The notes beneath the pieces are model-generated. The model was given only the letters and a program-made list of their open reading frames with translations, was not told the origin of the DNA and did no database searches. Positions 1 to 13,700 of a DNA stretch of 64,000 nucleotides are shown here, piece after piece. The stretch is from Diprion similis (Eukaryota; Arthropoda; Insecta; Hymenoptera; Diprionidae), in NCBI RefSeq assembly GCF_021155765.1, contig NC_060110.1, positions 19,366,001 to 19,430,000 on the forward strand. Reading direction: 5' to 3'. The position numbers and the translations under genes were made by a program. The number at the start of each line of letters is the position of its first letter. Within the stretch, counting starts at the first letter, position 1.

Positions 1-3000
1 AAACAATTTTACCAGTTATAATCACGCCGTACCTTGTTCTACGAGTGAATAATCTAGACGAAGAATACAACGTCTTCTTGAATGTGAACATATGAAAATA
101 AATATTTATGTATACGTAAACCTGATCTACTTAATATTTCAACGATGTTACGATGAAAAAGTTGTTGCAAAACATCGTTCGTCATGTTTCCTTTCAAGTC
201 CATTCCCGTATAAGTTTTCACCATCATAATGAAATATAAAATGATTTTCTCTAAATGCAAAGTACCGATCAAAAAGTGAGATCTCGTAATTAATTCAGTC
301 ATTATGCTTTGAAAAAAAAAGTCTTTTCTACCGCGATTATCAAATTCTGATAAATTGTTCATCAAATTTCTTGACACTTCCGCACCTTTCAAGGTTCTCA
401 ACAACAAGTTATCAAAATAAGTGATCCAACGACATCAACATCTTCAATGATGGATCTTGTCTTTCATATCAATATCTGCTCTACATATACGTGCAATAAT
501 TTAATATTAAAGCCATCGACATACGTTGGCATGACGGTATAACAATAAAGTCGTGATAAAATCGTCACAGTTTGTCGCTTTCACAGTGCGATGTTCACTC
601 TCTGCGCCCAAGCAGCGATTCGGATGCAGAAGGTTCACCGGTTAAGTGGGACAGGTTCTCAGCGATGAGGTCAGACACTGGAATCAAGTCGGTCCTACGT
701 CTGCCCCCCCCCCCCCCCCCCCCCTCGCGATCTCTCTCTCTCTATCACTCTATCTCTTTTCTATCTCTCCATCGCTTCACTCCGAATTACATAATCGAAA
801 CAGCGAAGGCCTCGTCCATGGCACAGCGCTTTTACACTGATTGCGTACATCGTCTACACAGGTATATTCAATTCAAACGAAAGAACTGCTCGAGGTGCAA
901 TTTATAGAAATCTTAAAGGCGTCCCTGATTTGCCGGTAAAATTGGTATCGTTTTCGATTTTATCATCAATTTTCATTATATCGGGAGCGTTTCCCTGGCA
1001 CGTGGGCGATAAAATCTAGGAGTGCTTTTATAATGAAGAACCAGATCAGAGAAAAAATATGAATTTTTGTTCAGTATTTACACTTTTTTAGCTAGTTTTA
1101 CTGCCGCATCAACCGGAAAATTTTCACAGTACCTTACGGTACAGGAAATAAAGTGTAATTGGATTCTACTGCTTAAAAATATCCCAAAATCAAGGTGATA
1201 TTTTGTAATATTTAAACGTTACTTTGCATAATGGCGGAGCTTATGGCAAATAGCGTAGCACTTGAGATGAACCTTCTTTAAGTAATCGGAGACCCCAAAA
1301 AACTTGCGTTTTTTTCGTAAAAACAATTATGGATTCAGGATACTATTCTTTACGAATATTTAGTTTAAATTTCAGAATTCCAGACCGCCGTTCATTTCGT
1401 GGAGGCATGAACCATATTTCGTGACAAAGTGACAAAGTACCAGCGTTATAATTACGTGTTCGACTATATATGTGTTTTATGAAAGCCGTAACTTGTTCAT
1501 ACAATGCATTATAACTTGTAGAAACTGAGTACATGTCATTCAACCGGTTAATTTATGACTCAGTGTTGTCGTGGAAATATTTTCTCAGACTCGATGAAAT
1601 GTTATTCTGGAAAATAAAAAGTAGAAACGGCTTTTCTGGGAACGTAGACAAGTCGAACCGTCTTAACTACAGCCAACAGCTTTTGCTACTTATTCTTACG
1701 TATGCATAAATAATTGTTGAAAGTATCGGTATCTCCGTGGCAACCGCCAATCGCGTATTATCACAAGCGAGAAACAATCCTTCGAAAATAGCGTGGAGGT
1801 CAAAGCCACGAAAAATTTCATAAGCCATTAACATGCAGCAAGTTGAAGACGTGACTTCGCTCATACAGAAATCCGGCATGTTACGTAGTTTTACGCTGAG
1901 AGGCTTGCCTAATGATCTTGCAGGAACTCAATGACCAATCAGAGAAAATCGGTTTAATGTGATATTAATCAATTCCGTAATCTATAATAAAACCTCTTAA
2001 TGACATCATTCTATTGATAACGTGCAAGGGAATTTGATTCTAAGGAAAAAGTGGAGTGATGATTGACGCGATTAGCGTCGGTCGACGACGTTCTCTAATA
2101 ATTATCAGTCCGAATTAACGACGAGCATGCTGTTGTATTTAGAACTACGAGACGTCGTTCATAACATAATTTAAAGCTGCTGGTCGAATCGATTTACGAC
2201 GGAGGTTAGAGGTCGTAGAAGTAGAGTAACCCTCGTCGAATGTTATAAATAGAAATGACGAGTGAATCATGAATGGTATATTATCAATTACAGTAAAGGG
2301 TGTTACACGTAATTGAAATAAATCCCAATTTTCACTGAACAGCCTTTGATTCTATCGGATGTTATTATTACTTTCATCGACACGACAAAATTAATTAATA
2401 AACCGTTTCCCATCGCGGCTGTTAGGCTCTACGGTGACAAAGCGGATAAGACGATCATTGATTCTCAATCCCATTAGCCTGACTATCGCACACATAGTGT
2501 GGTACTCATATTTTTATTAGGGATGAGTGAGACCCGCAGTCTGGATCGAAACTTAGAAAAGCATAAAAAACCGTTTGAAAAATCTCCAGGAATGTCAAGT
2601 GCGCCAACGATAATGAACGTTTATAACAATGTGTTTCATCATCATTTCCGCCAATAAAATTTTGACTTATACTGTATGAGGTACCATTTATCCTCGACGA
2701 TCAACTTTAAGGTGCTCGTTCAAATTTTATTTTATAATACAACACAAGTCACCGGCAATTTTCCCCACATTTCGCAGGTGCAAAAAGGTGCCACAATATC
2801 TCTAGCGATTATTAAAAAACCATCTAATTCCGATAATTAAATATGCCTCTCCGAAAAGTGTATAATAATTCCACATCGATCGCTTGGCCATCGAAACTTA
2901 TACAAGGTGAGATCGTCGTTATAATCCCTCGAAGGAGCGAGCCTACAGAAATATCGAGTTCATATAGGCAGTGATTTGCCGTGTTAAGCAGATACGGGAT

Positions 3001-6000
3001 CGTTAAAAATCTACTTACATAATACATCGACTTACGGTATTCTATACAGACATACGATATCCGGAACAAATATTATCTTACCGAGCTTGCTGCGAAGCTG
3101 CTGCTGCTTCGGACTCTTTTCCCTCCATGTTTACTACGCTTCGCGTGAGTCTCTCTACCTGCACACCCCAATGGAAGCCGAAACCAGGTTTCTCACCCCA
3201 GCCAAGGGAGCAATCGCCCTAGTGCGGTAAATTAACGCTGGATATGCCTTAGTATTCACTATTACAAGACCCACAACCGGGTGGCGAGAGAATCAATACT
3301 GACCGGTGTGTCCAGGTGAGGGTTGAACACTTTCCCATGCATACGCTCTAGGTGTGCACAGCACTTGCGTGGTTATCCGATTCACCTCGAATTCTTTTTC
3401 TGCACATCGCTTACTGTCTTTTGCCCTGTTATGCATTGTGTTTTGCTAGCAGCGAGCGAGAGAATTGGAAGCGGGACAAAGAGAGAATGTTAATTGGAAG
3501 CGTTTCTTTAACGATCGAGCGTCATGTGATTTTAATCAAAATTGGTACGACCCAATTCGGAGGATCCGGTTTCGGTAACGATTTTGTAAGCTCGTTGTAA
3601 AAAGAAACATCGAAGCTTGATCGAATTTGTGCCTGAGTAGGCGACGGGACGCGAGTCCTTAAATTCTGAACGATTATGGTAACTGCAATGATGGTAATTT
3701 AGTAACTCAAAATCTTTGAGTAATTACAGTGATTAGATAATTCTAGTAAAATTCAAACAGTTTATATACACGTTTGAATATTGTTAGAATTACAAGAAGT
3801 GTGATACATACAAGAAACTGTTTAGGATGATTATAGATATCAGTGCTAGATTTTTTGCTGATTTGTTTGTTGAAAAATTTCTCTCATTACAGAGAGAAGA
3901 GTTCCGGACTTCTGACCATCAAGATTTCAAGCAAAATGTCAAATTGCCTCCTCAGTTCAAGCGCACAAAAAGTCAAAGATGTTCGCCTTTCAAATTCCAA
4001 AACGAATCAAAGACTAGAACCCGAATTTTTACGACCAGCAAAAAATGGGTGAAGAGACGTATTTATTAAAAGTCAAAATACAAGGATCTGACGGTGGAGG
4101 TGGATGAAATCCTTTCAAACAAGCTACGACTATTTCAACGTGTGGGTTCGAATTGATTTCTGACAGTTGGTAAAGTCAATCTCATCGCCGTTTGGCGAAC
4201 AAAATTGTTTCATAATTACTTGATAATTGGTGTTTCCGACGTGTCTAGGTAATAGGTATATAGCGTTAAAATCGCATGCCGAGGGCACGTAGAGTCTGAC
4301 AGTGATTTTGGTAAACTCACGGTGCATGCGAGGCAAACTGAAACTAGGATAATGCCGATTCTAACTTCGACGTCACGGTTAACAAGCCTCGTGTTTGTAT
4401 CTTGTGGGCAGTGTAGATTCTCTCCAGTGTTTTGCGGATCATTTTCTTCCTGTCGTATGTAATGAACTCATTCCATCACTCCGGCTCGTCACGCCAGTAA
4501 TACGTGTAATCAACCATTTAACGCAGTCAAGCCTCGTCATTTGACGCGTGTGTACCTACTCAGCACGCGTGATTAGTTGTCATCGCAAATTTCGGGGGAT
4601 AAAATCTGCGTGCGAATCGCTTCACTGCTCCGATTTCACGGTTGCAATTATTGCTTTACCCTGTTGGGAGGTAAGTGTACCAGTTATTGACCCTTTCGCA
4701 ATTATTAACCCTTTTTTTAATTACCAAAAAAATAAATTTGCAGTGTCCAGCGAATCTCTATCAATTGGTTTTAATCATCGAGAAATTCACAGTTTTTGGC
4801 GTCAATTTGACCTCACAAGGTTCTATACAAGTACGAAAAATTGAGTTTCAGTACAGTATACGGCATATACGCAGCATGATCGCTACAGTAGTTGCTGTGC
4901 AGCATGCGCTACGCAATGGAAGTCGGTCAACACCGATAAATGCGACAAACAAGGCGATATTGCTTGTTGACTTGCGGTTGATTTCATCGCAATACGTACA
5001 GGTAAGAAAACACTGGCCAATTAGCCACAGGAAAGTGGTTTGAAAAATATCGAAAATCGTTCCGAGAGAAAATTTTACAGAAAATCTCTGACGATTAAAG
5101 GTCGGTTTAATAAACGCGATCCTCTTTCAAAGGCCTGAGAATTGTGTACAACTCTTGTGTCAGCTACGAGTGTGTAATTTATCAGTTAGCAAGTAAACTT
5201 CATACAGCGATGTGTCACGCCGGTGGATGTCTCTGTCGTACGTGTAGTTATACACAAGCTACAACCTTGAACCGCCATACAGCGTCGCCTATATAAGCGA
5301 TTCGCGGCGTCGCACGAGGCTAGAAATGCCGGCCGGCACTCGATGTAATCAGTGGGCGTAGCGCGTTTCCCATGCTTCAAATTTATCCGATTACCCTACC
5401 AATTTCGACGGTAATGACGAGTACCGGCCACTGACATGATGATGATACGATATCGCTTTCATCGGTTGCCACGGCGCGTTGTTAGCTGATTTCAAAGGTG
5501 TCCGTTGACCTTGGCGAGCAAGGCGCGGCATCTCGATCGTCTTCAAAAAGTGAAAGTACGCGCGTACTGATCCAGCGATTATTATTTATCAGAGGCTATC
5601 GCAGACCGGTATCTTTTAGCTTTTCACGTAGCTGATTGGCTTTGTAAATGAGGCGCGAACGATCTGCAGCCATGTAAGACCAATTAACCGGCGATTTGCG
5701 TCGGTTGAACCGTCGCCGCCGCCATGACAGTAGCCACTGAACCCATCTTTGAACCCCTTCTCAACAGGTTGGATAGACCGCAATGATATAATACAAAGGT
5801 GAAGAATTCCTGCCAGTAACACACTGCGGTCGAGTCATGTTTGTCCTATTGCCAGCAGAAAATTAAGACGACTGATCGAAGACAGCTGATGAAAGGGCGT
5901 ATTCGAAGCCAACACTCGACTTAGCGACTTACACGTCAACCAGAGGTTCACGAATATTCACTTGGTTTTTAACTATGAATCAATATAGGGCGCAAGTTCA

Positions 6001-6315
6001 CTGGAAATTGACTTATTAGCGTGAACAAAAAATAGTGAAGCTTGTTTCCATCTAGATTTTGTCATCATCTCGAAGTTTTGAAGACATTCGTGAACATAGA
6101 GTTGACATGACATTGTGAATCTAGGCTTGTTGACAGTCCACATTGAACCACACCTCAGGGGAACTTATGATAGTCACCGTCTTTTTTCACATCCGATGAC
6201 ATCAAGCAGGTCATTTATTATATACCTATTAGCCAAACGACAGTCGTCGGCATGATATCTCGACAAGTGTGCTATGCACCTGTAACTTATAGATACATCA
6301 TCTCAAGGTGGATAC
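1..6315. other. Probable intron of the Msp300-like gene; no supported exon
   Basis: The Msp300-like gene runs right to left, and its last visible donor is at 6315/6314, so this stretch should be intron leading to exons left of the window. I looked on the minus strand for calponin-homology exon sequence and saw none. The region is AT-rich, with a C homopolymer and CT repeat near 704-743 and one long minus-strand open frame near the left end, treated under findings. No recognisable gene. Confidence 0.5.
704..743. repeat. C homopolymer (21) followed by a CT microsatellite
   Basis: Positions 704-724 are an unbroken run of 21 C. After a short TCGCGA spacer a CT dinucleotide repeat follows at about 731-743. 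The minus strand therefore carries a 21-G run. Tract length is likely to vary between individuals and to be error-prone in sequencing. Confidence 0.9.
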
Positions 6316-7000
6316 CTTTTATCTCAGCAATGTGAGCGTCGTACTCGCTGCGACTTCGTTGGTACTCCATCCTGACAGCGATGTTCTGGAAGCTCTGATT
6401 CCGGTACTCGGCGTACCACTCGGCGGAGGGTCGCTCAGCGCCGAACCCCTCAAAGTCGGGGGTCCCAATCCTGTGGGGACTGGCCCCTTTACTCCTGGAC
6501 AGACTCTCCTCGGAGGGGAACCTCGTGAAGGAGGTAACCGAGCTCGACTTACTACCGTGAACCCCGTGGCTCTGGTAGGCCGAGTCCTCCAGGGCCTGTT
6601 CCTCGCTCGGGGTCCGACTGGCGGTCCCCAGGGTGCCTGGGCCCCGGAGGGTCGTGGTCATAGAGGTCGCGGTATCTAGCTCTCTGACGCTCTTCCGAAC
6701 GGTGATCTTCTCGAATTTGACCACCTTGGCGCCGTTGAGCTCGCCCTCTTCAACGAGTCGCTCGAAGCTCTCTTCGAACGAGGAGTTGCTCGTCCTGGAG
6801 GAGGGCCTCATCGCCATCGGGGAACGTGGGTGTGCCGCGTGGTCGACTTCGTCGAGGAGGTCCTCGGTGCTGGAAGTCCGTCCTCCGGAGGCCCATACCT
6901 GCTCGAAGAAGCTCACGCGGTCGCGAAGCCGGGTGCCGCGTGGCGTTCGGGGACTTCCGGCGCCCCCGGGGCTGCCACCCCCCGGTGGAGGCTGTGACAT
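6316..7000 (-). CDS. Alternative first coding exon of a giant cytoskeletal linker gene (Msp300/nesprin-1-like)
   Basis: This exon encodes a 228-residue N-terminal leader. The start is the ATG at 7000 (MSQPPPGGGSP...), with A at -3; the frame is open further upstream but without an ATG. The first 20 residues are Gly/Pro-rich. A segment around RDRVSFFEQVW and STEDLLDEVD follows, then a region with KVVKFEKITVRKSVREL, a Ser-rich linker, and a C-terminal part reading WYAEYRNQSFQNIAVRMEY and YDAHIAEIK that looks helical. It ends at a donor (AAAG/GTATCC) in phase 1 with a G. The exon pair at 24.8-23.1 kb ends in the same phase and base, consistent with alternative promoters feeding one shared exon left of the window. 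The Msp300/nesprin-1 name rests on similarity of these leaders to what I recall of that family and is not proved by a CH domain here. The exon sits in a GC-rich island. Confidence 0.6.
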
Positions 7001-7700
7001 CTTATATTCTAGACGGCCGAGATCCCGGAGACCATCCCGGTCCGGTAACACTTTCGAAGTAAAACCTGCCGCACTGCACTTTGCGAGCTAAGTTGGTTCC
7101 ACGGATCGCCTAGTTCTCTCTGTCCGTCCGAAGGCGCGCGTGCTCCGAACGCTTTCCTACCCTCCTCACCCTCTGTCGAACCCTTCGACTCGGTGTCGAC
7201 TCTCTTGTTAAGGTTCCTGGGAAAAGCCGGGTTTCTCCACTCTTCCACTCCTCGACGCACAATCGCCCCCGACTACGAGGCGTATCACTAAACGCGGTAT
7301 AAAATGGAATGCCGTATATGGAATGTACGCATCTAGACTCGGCTGGCGCCGGTTCGATACTGACGACCGACGAGGCGCCGCCGTCGAGTCGCACGTCCTC
7401 TGCCCGCCTCCATGCCACCGCCGCAGTTCCCCCAACGGAGCCGCTTCCACCGCCTCCGCCACCTCCGTGAACCTTCGATCAATCCTTTATCTTGTCTGGT
7501 CCTTCGCCGGCCGGCCCGCCGGCATAACCTCTTGCGGAATATCGTCCCTGCGGCGACTCGGTCCAGGACTCTGCGACTCTGCGGGCTTAACTCGCACTCT
7601 ACAAAGGAAACCAATCGGTGTCCACTTCTTTTTCGAACACCACCTACACGCGCACTTGCCACGTAAATGGTGAACCAGGAAATGCAAATGCAATATACCA
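7001..7700 (-). promoter_or_regulatory. GC/CpG-rich island upstream of the alternative first exon
   Basis: The sequence immediately 5' of the minus-strand ATG at 7000 is markedly richer in G, C and CpG than its surroundings out to about 7.7 kb. Frames stay open on both strands because of composition, and none reads like a conserved protein. It probably holds the promoter and 5' untranslated region of the isoform starting at 7000. No TATA box or initiator could be fixed with confidence. Confidence 0.4.
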
Positions 7701-10700
7701 CCGGCGGTAAAGGTCCGGAGGTTTATCGTCTCTATTGAGCGGTACTTTCAGCAGATTATAGTAAAAAATTGATTTTTAAAGTCTCTTTTTTGTCTTAGAT
7801 TATATAGACTTGGTGTTTAGTCAGTGCTAAGCAATTATGCACCTGAACTTTGATTTCCGTAAACTTGTTTTAAAAGTTTATCGACTTAAGAATATTAAAA
7901 TATATTGGCTTGAAAATTGGTATAACAAGTATTTAATTGTTACTCTTTTTTTGGCCTCGCATTAATTGAGTTCTTAAAGAAATTTAGCAATTTATAATCG
8001 GGAAATCAATTTTGCAGAAAGAAAAAATTTTTACGTACAGATTAGTATACTTGTAGTCTACAAAAGACATACCATTCGCAAATTATACGTCACCGAAAGG
8101 ATTGTAAAATATTTCCGATAATTTGTAAGTGGAGCAGCATAGCAATTTAACCAACTTTAATCATAACCAAATTCGGATTTGTAAATATTTTAGTGACGTA
8201 TAATTCTCGCAATCGTTACTAACAGTTTACGTAAGTGACAAAAACCCAGATAATGAAAGTTATCTTAGCAACTTTTTTTGCTTATTGTTCCCCTTGTTTG
8301 CGGATCTTTCTAATAAAAAATGAGATCATAACTTAATCGAATGGTGTAATGAAAACTGGTGCGTGATATGTTTAAATAGTCAAGGACGGAGTTATTCAAA
8401 ATTTCTGGTTTTAAAAAAACAAGCTGTAATCAGAATTATCACTTCGAGTTCAGTACAGATGTGGATATACATAAAAATTCGAGTCATGGACGCCGGCGCG
8501 TTTTGCTCGGATACCCGAGTTAATTGCATCCCCGGTCACCGCAACGGCAAAACTTTTATCGCCTCCGAAATACAACTAACAGCGGCTTACGTAATTCGAC
8601 CAAATTCAACGATCCAAAGCTTTGGTTAATTAGTTCCAGTGGCAGCCTACGCGCCTTTAATTACCTGCCACTGCACTTGAACCCGGATCCTGAAGAATCC
8701 AAATGATCCTTCACGATCGCAATGTTCGGTTCAAGGTGCATCGAGTAAATACAATTTTTGGTATGTCATTCAGGCATATATTATACATATTAATACACCT
8801 ATAACACGCGATACCAGTTATCCTTGGTACCTGAATCAAGTATACAATCCACATAAACGATTTATATATAAATGAATCAACATGCTGCCGGATGAAGCGA
8901 TCGTGTACTCTATAGTATATTGTCACCGTTGATTTGTTAAATTTTTGTTTTTTGTTCAACGTCAATACGTAATATTCAAATTGCAATTAAGAAGAAAACA
9001 AGTGACGAGATGATGGGGTGGAGACTGATGTTGATACTTGTTTCCAGTAATTATAAATCCATTTAACTCCACTTCCTAATTGTATTTCGAGCCAGAATGT
9101 CTTATATAATGAGAGAGAGAGAATAACGTTTCTTCATCGTGTTTAAAAAATATATAATACGCGGAGAACCGATTATGTGTTATGTTAATTGTTTATCATA
9201 CATTATAAAAGAGAGAGAGAAAAAAAAAATTCCGATTATTTTTATACACTGACTTTCGTTTTCGACGTGACATTCAGTAAAGCTCAACATTAGACATGCT
9301 GCTATGGTTAATAATTTTCACTTTCTTCACTTCGAATATATTATACATGTATATAGGTATGTATGTATATACCTACGTGTAGAGATAGCATCGACGTGTT
9401 GCTGCAAGAAACCAGTTTAACTTCCCTCGCAGTTAGGTGCTAAACTTTTCTTTCTTTTTTTCCATAAAAAAAGAAGGAAAAATTATCTCGCACGGTATAC
9501 ATATATACATATAAAATTGAATAATTTAATATCGTAACTGCCGTGTTGATCTTGTGTTTTGCTGCGCAAACATCGGTCAACTCACTAATCTAATCTCGAT
9601 TATAAATTTACGACAGAATTAGCCGATTACATTGATAACGGCGATACATTCTCCTATTATAACTACTCAACAATCAAATTAAACCATCGCCAGATATGGT
9701 ACAAGAGCATGTGGAACGGATTTTTTTCTCTCTCTCACTCACACGCAGATGCAATAAGTCCCACGACACGTAGATATCGGTTGCTATCAGCCAAATAACG
9801 ACAAGATCGTCGAAATTCCTCGGGACTTCGTTATTGTTCACGAATCGCATACTATAGTTCACGAGAAACGCCTGCATGATATTGACCCAGACTTTTCGTT
9901 GGCACTTTCTCGAGCAGCCGCTCTGTCCTTGCTGCGCCGTAAAGCATTCAGCGCAGTAATCGGTAAGTGGCGGTTACCTATACATAGACGTGTAATTTCA
10001 TACACTGGGTGTCCAAAAAATGTATACACTATTCAGAACGATTAATTACGGCGGGAAAGATTATTTGAAAATTTTTTATTCTTCAAGATGCATCAGCTAT
10101 TACCAGATGAGAGACCGTCAGTCACTGGCGTTATAAATAACATTGCCGAATATTTTTCAAACGGTTTTTCTCCTTTCCCAACATTTGATTCTGATCTTGA
10201 GTCCCATTCAAACATAAATTCATCGCGACTGTTTAAGATCATTAGATCCACATCGCAATAACTCAATTTCACCGAATTTTTCTACTGAAATTGGGGGAAT
10301 AATCCTTAGTGCTAATTGACGTCCGTAAGTTCAACTTCGAAAATATTCATCAGAACATGCATTTCCTGCTCAAACTATGCCGCAATTAATCGAGTAAAAA
10401 CGAATACAATTCCTCGTTGAGATGGTCTCGCGCACGTGAATTTGACGGGCGTGTCTTCGGTTTTACGGACATACGCGTCTCTTCGAAAAGCCGGTTTGAA
10501 TTCCGGCGGTCGCAGTTGGTGCCAAATGACCGTGTCGGCGAGCGAAGGTCATTTCGGGAGGCGCGTCAAGGAGATAGAACTTTGGGCATTTCCTTCTTCC
10601 ATCCGGCAAGCGAACCAAGAACTGCGTGTTTTTGGTCTGGTGATAAATTATGTCCGAGGCAGAAGACGAGCAAACAAGTTGATGACCAGGTTCACCACCC

Positions 10701-13700
10701 ATAATCCAACGTGTCCAACTCGTTACGTGGAACCTAGACTTTCCGATCAATATGGCGACCGTTGCTTTCCGCTGCCATCGACCCTCCGGTCGAACACCGT
10801 TTGTCAGGGTTTGAACAGGGTTTGTTACTTTTCACGATCCGTGCGAACGAGCGGTGAATGGAATTTTGGAAAAAAAAACTTACGATCGTTGGGGGCGTAT
10901 TTAGAACTGTCGGAGGTTGCAGTTTAACCCTATTTGGTCACTCTGGGTGAATTTTATCCCAAACATTTTTCAAACTGCTCATAGAGTTCAGGAATAGATA
11001 TTTATAGTTTATTTTGGACGAAATCAGCTTTGTAGAGAAGAAATATTTCCGTAAAAGTTTTATTTTCCGTTTTACCTTAACTTTGCCGATGTTTTACAAT
11101 ATTTAAACAATCGATCTGTTTATTTCGATTATTGATGAGTCGTTGACGAGTGATTTAACGCTAAAAAATATAGATCGAATCCTCTGATAAATTACATTGA
11201 GTGTAATGACTGAATTTATAAAGTTACCTTGAAGATACAATAAAACAGTGGAAGTTTTAAAATTCAGCATTCTCACAGAGAACGAGCTTCTGTGAAAACA
11301 AGCTTTCTGGAATTCTTGAAAAACTTGAACGAAAACTCGTTGTTACAATGATACCCAGCGAAACGAATGTAGAGGAACTTTTATCAAATTTTTGCGAGAT
11401 CTGTAAACAAGAAAGTATAAACCACTTTACAGGGTGTTACACAGCACTTTTATCGACGACGTGAAATCCGCCGTTTGCACACCACGTGTCGCGTAGTATT
11501 CAGTTCATGAGCACCGGCCGAACGATTACCGAGACACTCTCAATTTCGTCGGTTCGACGTTTAACGGAAAGGACGTTTTTTGTCCAGGATATGACAAAAA
11601 CGGCGTCGGCTGAAAGTTACACCGTAATCACGCGGTGACCGACGGTACACTGCGTAAGTGGGTATTATAATTGACGTAACAGCTGACCGATCGTCGAGTA
11701 TCAAAGCCGCATATCCTCGTGATCATTGACCGCGGCGATCCGTTAATAATTCGATCGGAAATCATCGATACGTGAACGAGACACGCGTGTGTTGCATCGC
11801 TTTTTTGATCGTTGTCCTGCAGTCCGGAGTTCCCGACATTGATGCGTTACACGACTCCATAATTTCACCAACCCTAACTGCACGAATGTCCTTGCCGACG
11901 TATTAAGTTGTAGACTTGCCACCAAACGTAATTACTCAAGTGCGCAGCTATGAATTTCTACACCTTCAACGCCCTGCTTCGGCATTCCTTGCATTCCAGG
12001 ATTAAATTCACTCGTGATATTATGTGTTGCTCGTTTCGTTTCGGTAATGTGATCTGGTTATTTAGTCGAAGATTTCTAGTTCTATGAACTGCACTTTTTT
12101 ATTCCAAACTTTATTTTTACTCAAATTGTGTATAAGTGTTGAAAAATTCCAAAAAATTGTCAAGTTCTTGGTGAAATTGTCTTCAATATCTTATAACGCC
12201 AGACTAGCTTTACCTATAAAGACACAAAGTCTCGACTCTGAAAATGGTGCTGGTCAATAGAGCGTTACGTAACGTATAATAACTGTTACCCTTGAACTTT
12301 GGAAAGACTGTATAAATATAAAATCATTTTCCCTAAGGATTGTTAAAAAATAACGACTCTACGTACAAATGGTCTCAATAATTTTCATCTATTCAAAACT
12401 AAATCGATAAACTGAGTTCGTCAAATTTTAGTGCGTGTTTCTTTTTAGCAACTTTTTCTCGATCAGCTGATTTTTTGTAACTAGAAAAATTTTCGGACAT
12501 CTACTTCTTTATTTCTTGACTTAGTTTGATTCGTTCACACCAGTTAATTCGTTCGCTCCGTTGAACTGATCAATGTGGAAAAATCCTCGTTAACCAGCTG
12601 CAACGCTCAGGTGATCAATAGGTAGTAGAAGACGAATAACTACATCATCGGTTGATTTGCCGAGCCTTACTGTGAAGCTAATCCATCCATGGTGCCTGGA
12701 AAAAGCGTATACAGCAATGCCGATTGGGAAAAAAAACAGCAGCGAAAATAATGGGAGCTGAAAACCAACGACAGAACCCTAACAATGCTACATCGAAGCA
12801 CGTAAATTTACAAACTATGTAGCCCAATTTTTTACAGCTGTATACATATACATGTACAGGCAAAATGGATTGAGGGGTTCAAACAACTCTCACGATACGA
12901 CGAATTGTTTACCAAGAATTGTATAGACAGCTCAGCTGCACCTTAAGAAGTTCGAGGAAGCGATAGCGAAGACTGTGATAAAAGGGAATCCATTATTTCC
13001 CAAATCGTCGAATAAATATTTGAGTAGAATCGAAGTCTTCCTCCTGCAGTGATATACATTATATTTCTGACAGTCCACGAATCGAGGTGATTTATTTTTA
13101 TTGCTCAGTCTTCCGAACGATACTGATACGCTTTGCACAGATCGGAACTCCATATTTAGTATGAAAGTGAGTTCTCGTTTTTTCCGAAACGAAATATGAA
13201 CCCAATTAAATACATCACGAAACCTCGCATAATCCGGAAGACGATTTGAAGTCCTTTCCAGTTAAAATTCTCAAGGAATAAAAAAGAAAGGTTAGGATTA
13301 ACAGCGTGGTGCCTCACTCTAGTCGAAGCGAATCGATTGATTCGATAAAATTCGAATCAATCTCAGGAAATGGATCATTTCAATGACATCCACGCTCACG
13401 TACCATAAGTAAAAAATCCTTTCAGGTCGAGCATGAGTAACGTGCAAGTCTGGAGGAGTGACGGGACAACAGGATGGGCACAATTGCGTGGGCAAAACTA
13501 CCTCGGCCAGACTATGCTAAACGGGTTTCTCAAGCCTACAATCTTGCGAATAACCGGCGAAGCACAGGCAACGCGTGCAGACTCGGGTGCGGCGTTAACG
13601 GAAGTTGAATTCTCAACTTTCGAGCTTGTACCGGATACGAATTCACGGCTAAGCTATTCTTGCCATTATTTTATTCAGCATCTAATAATTCCGGATCAAA

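Noticed and set aside
4141-4160. tRNA B-box-like word GGTTCGAATT
   Set aside because: No A box at the right distance, and no cloverleaf could be drawn around it.
10005-10030. TGGGTGTCC-type motif resembling a transposon end
   Set aside because: No inverted partner or transposase frame was found nearby.
10436-10927. Plus-strand 163-codon frame
   Set aside because: Several overlapping frames on both strands are open here because of higher GC. The product shows no domain or repeat and ends in unstructured sequence.
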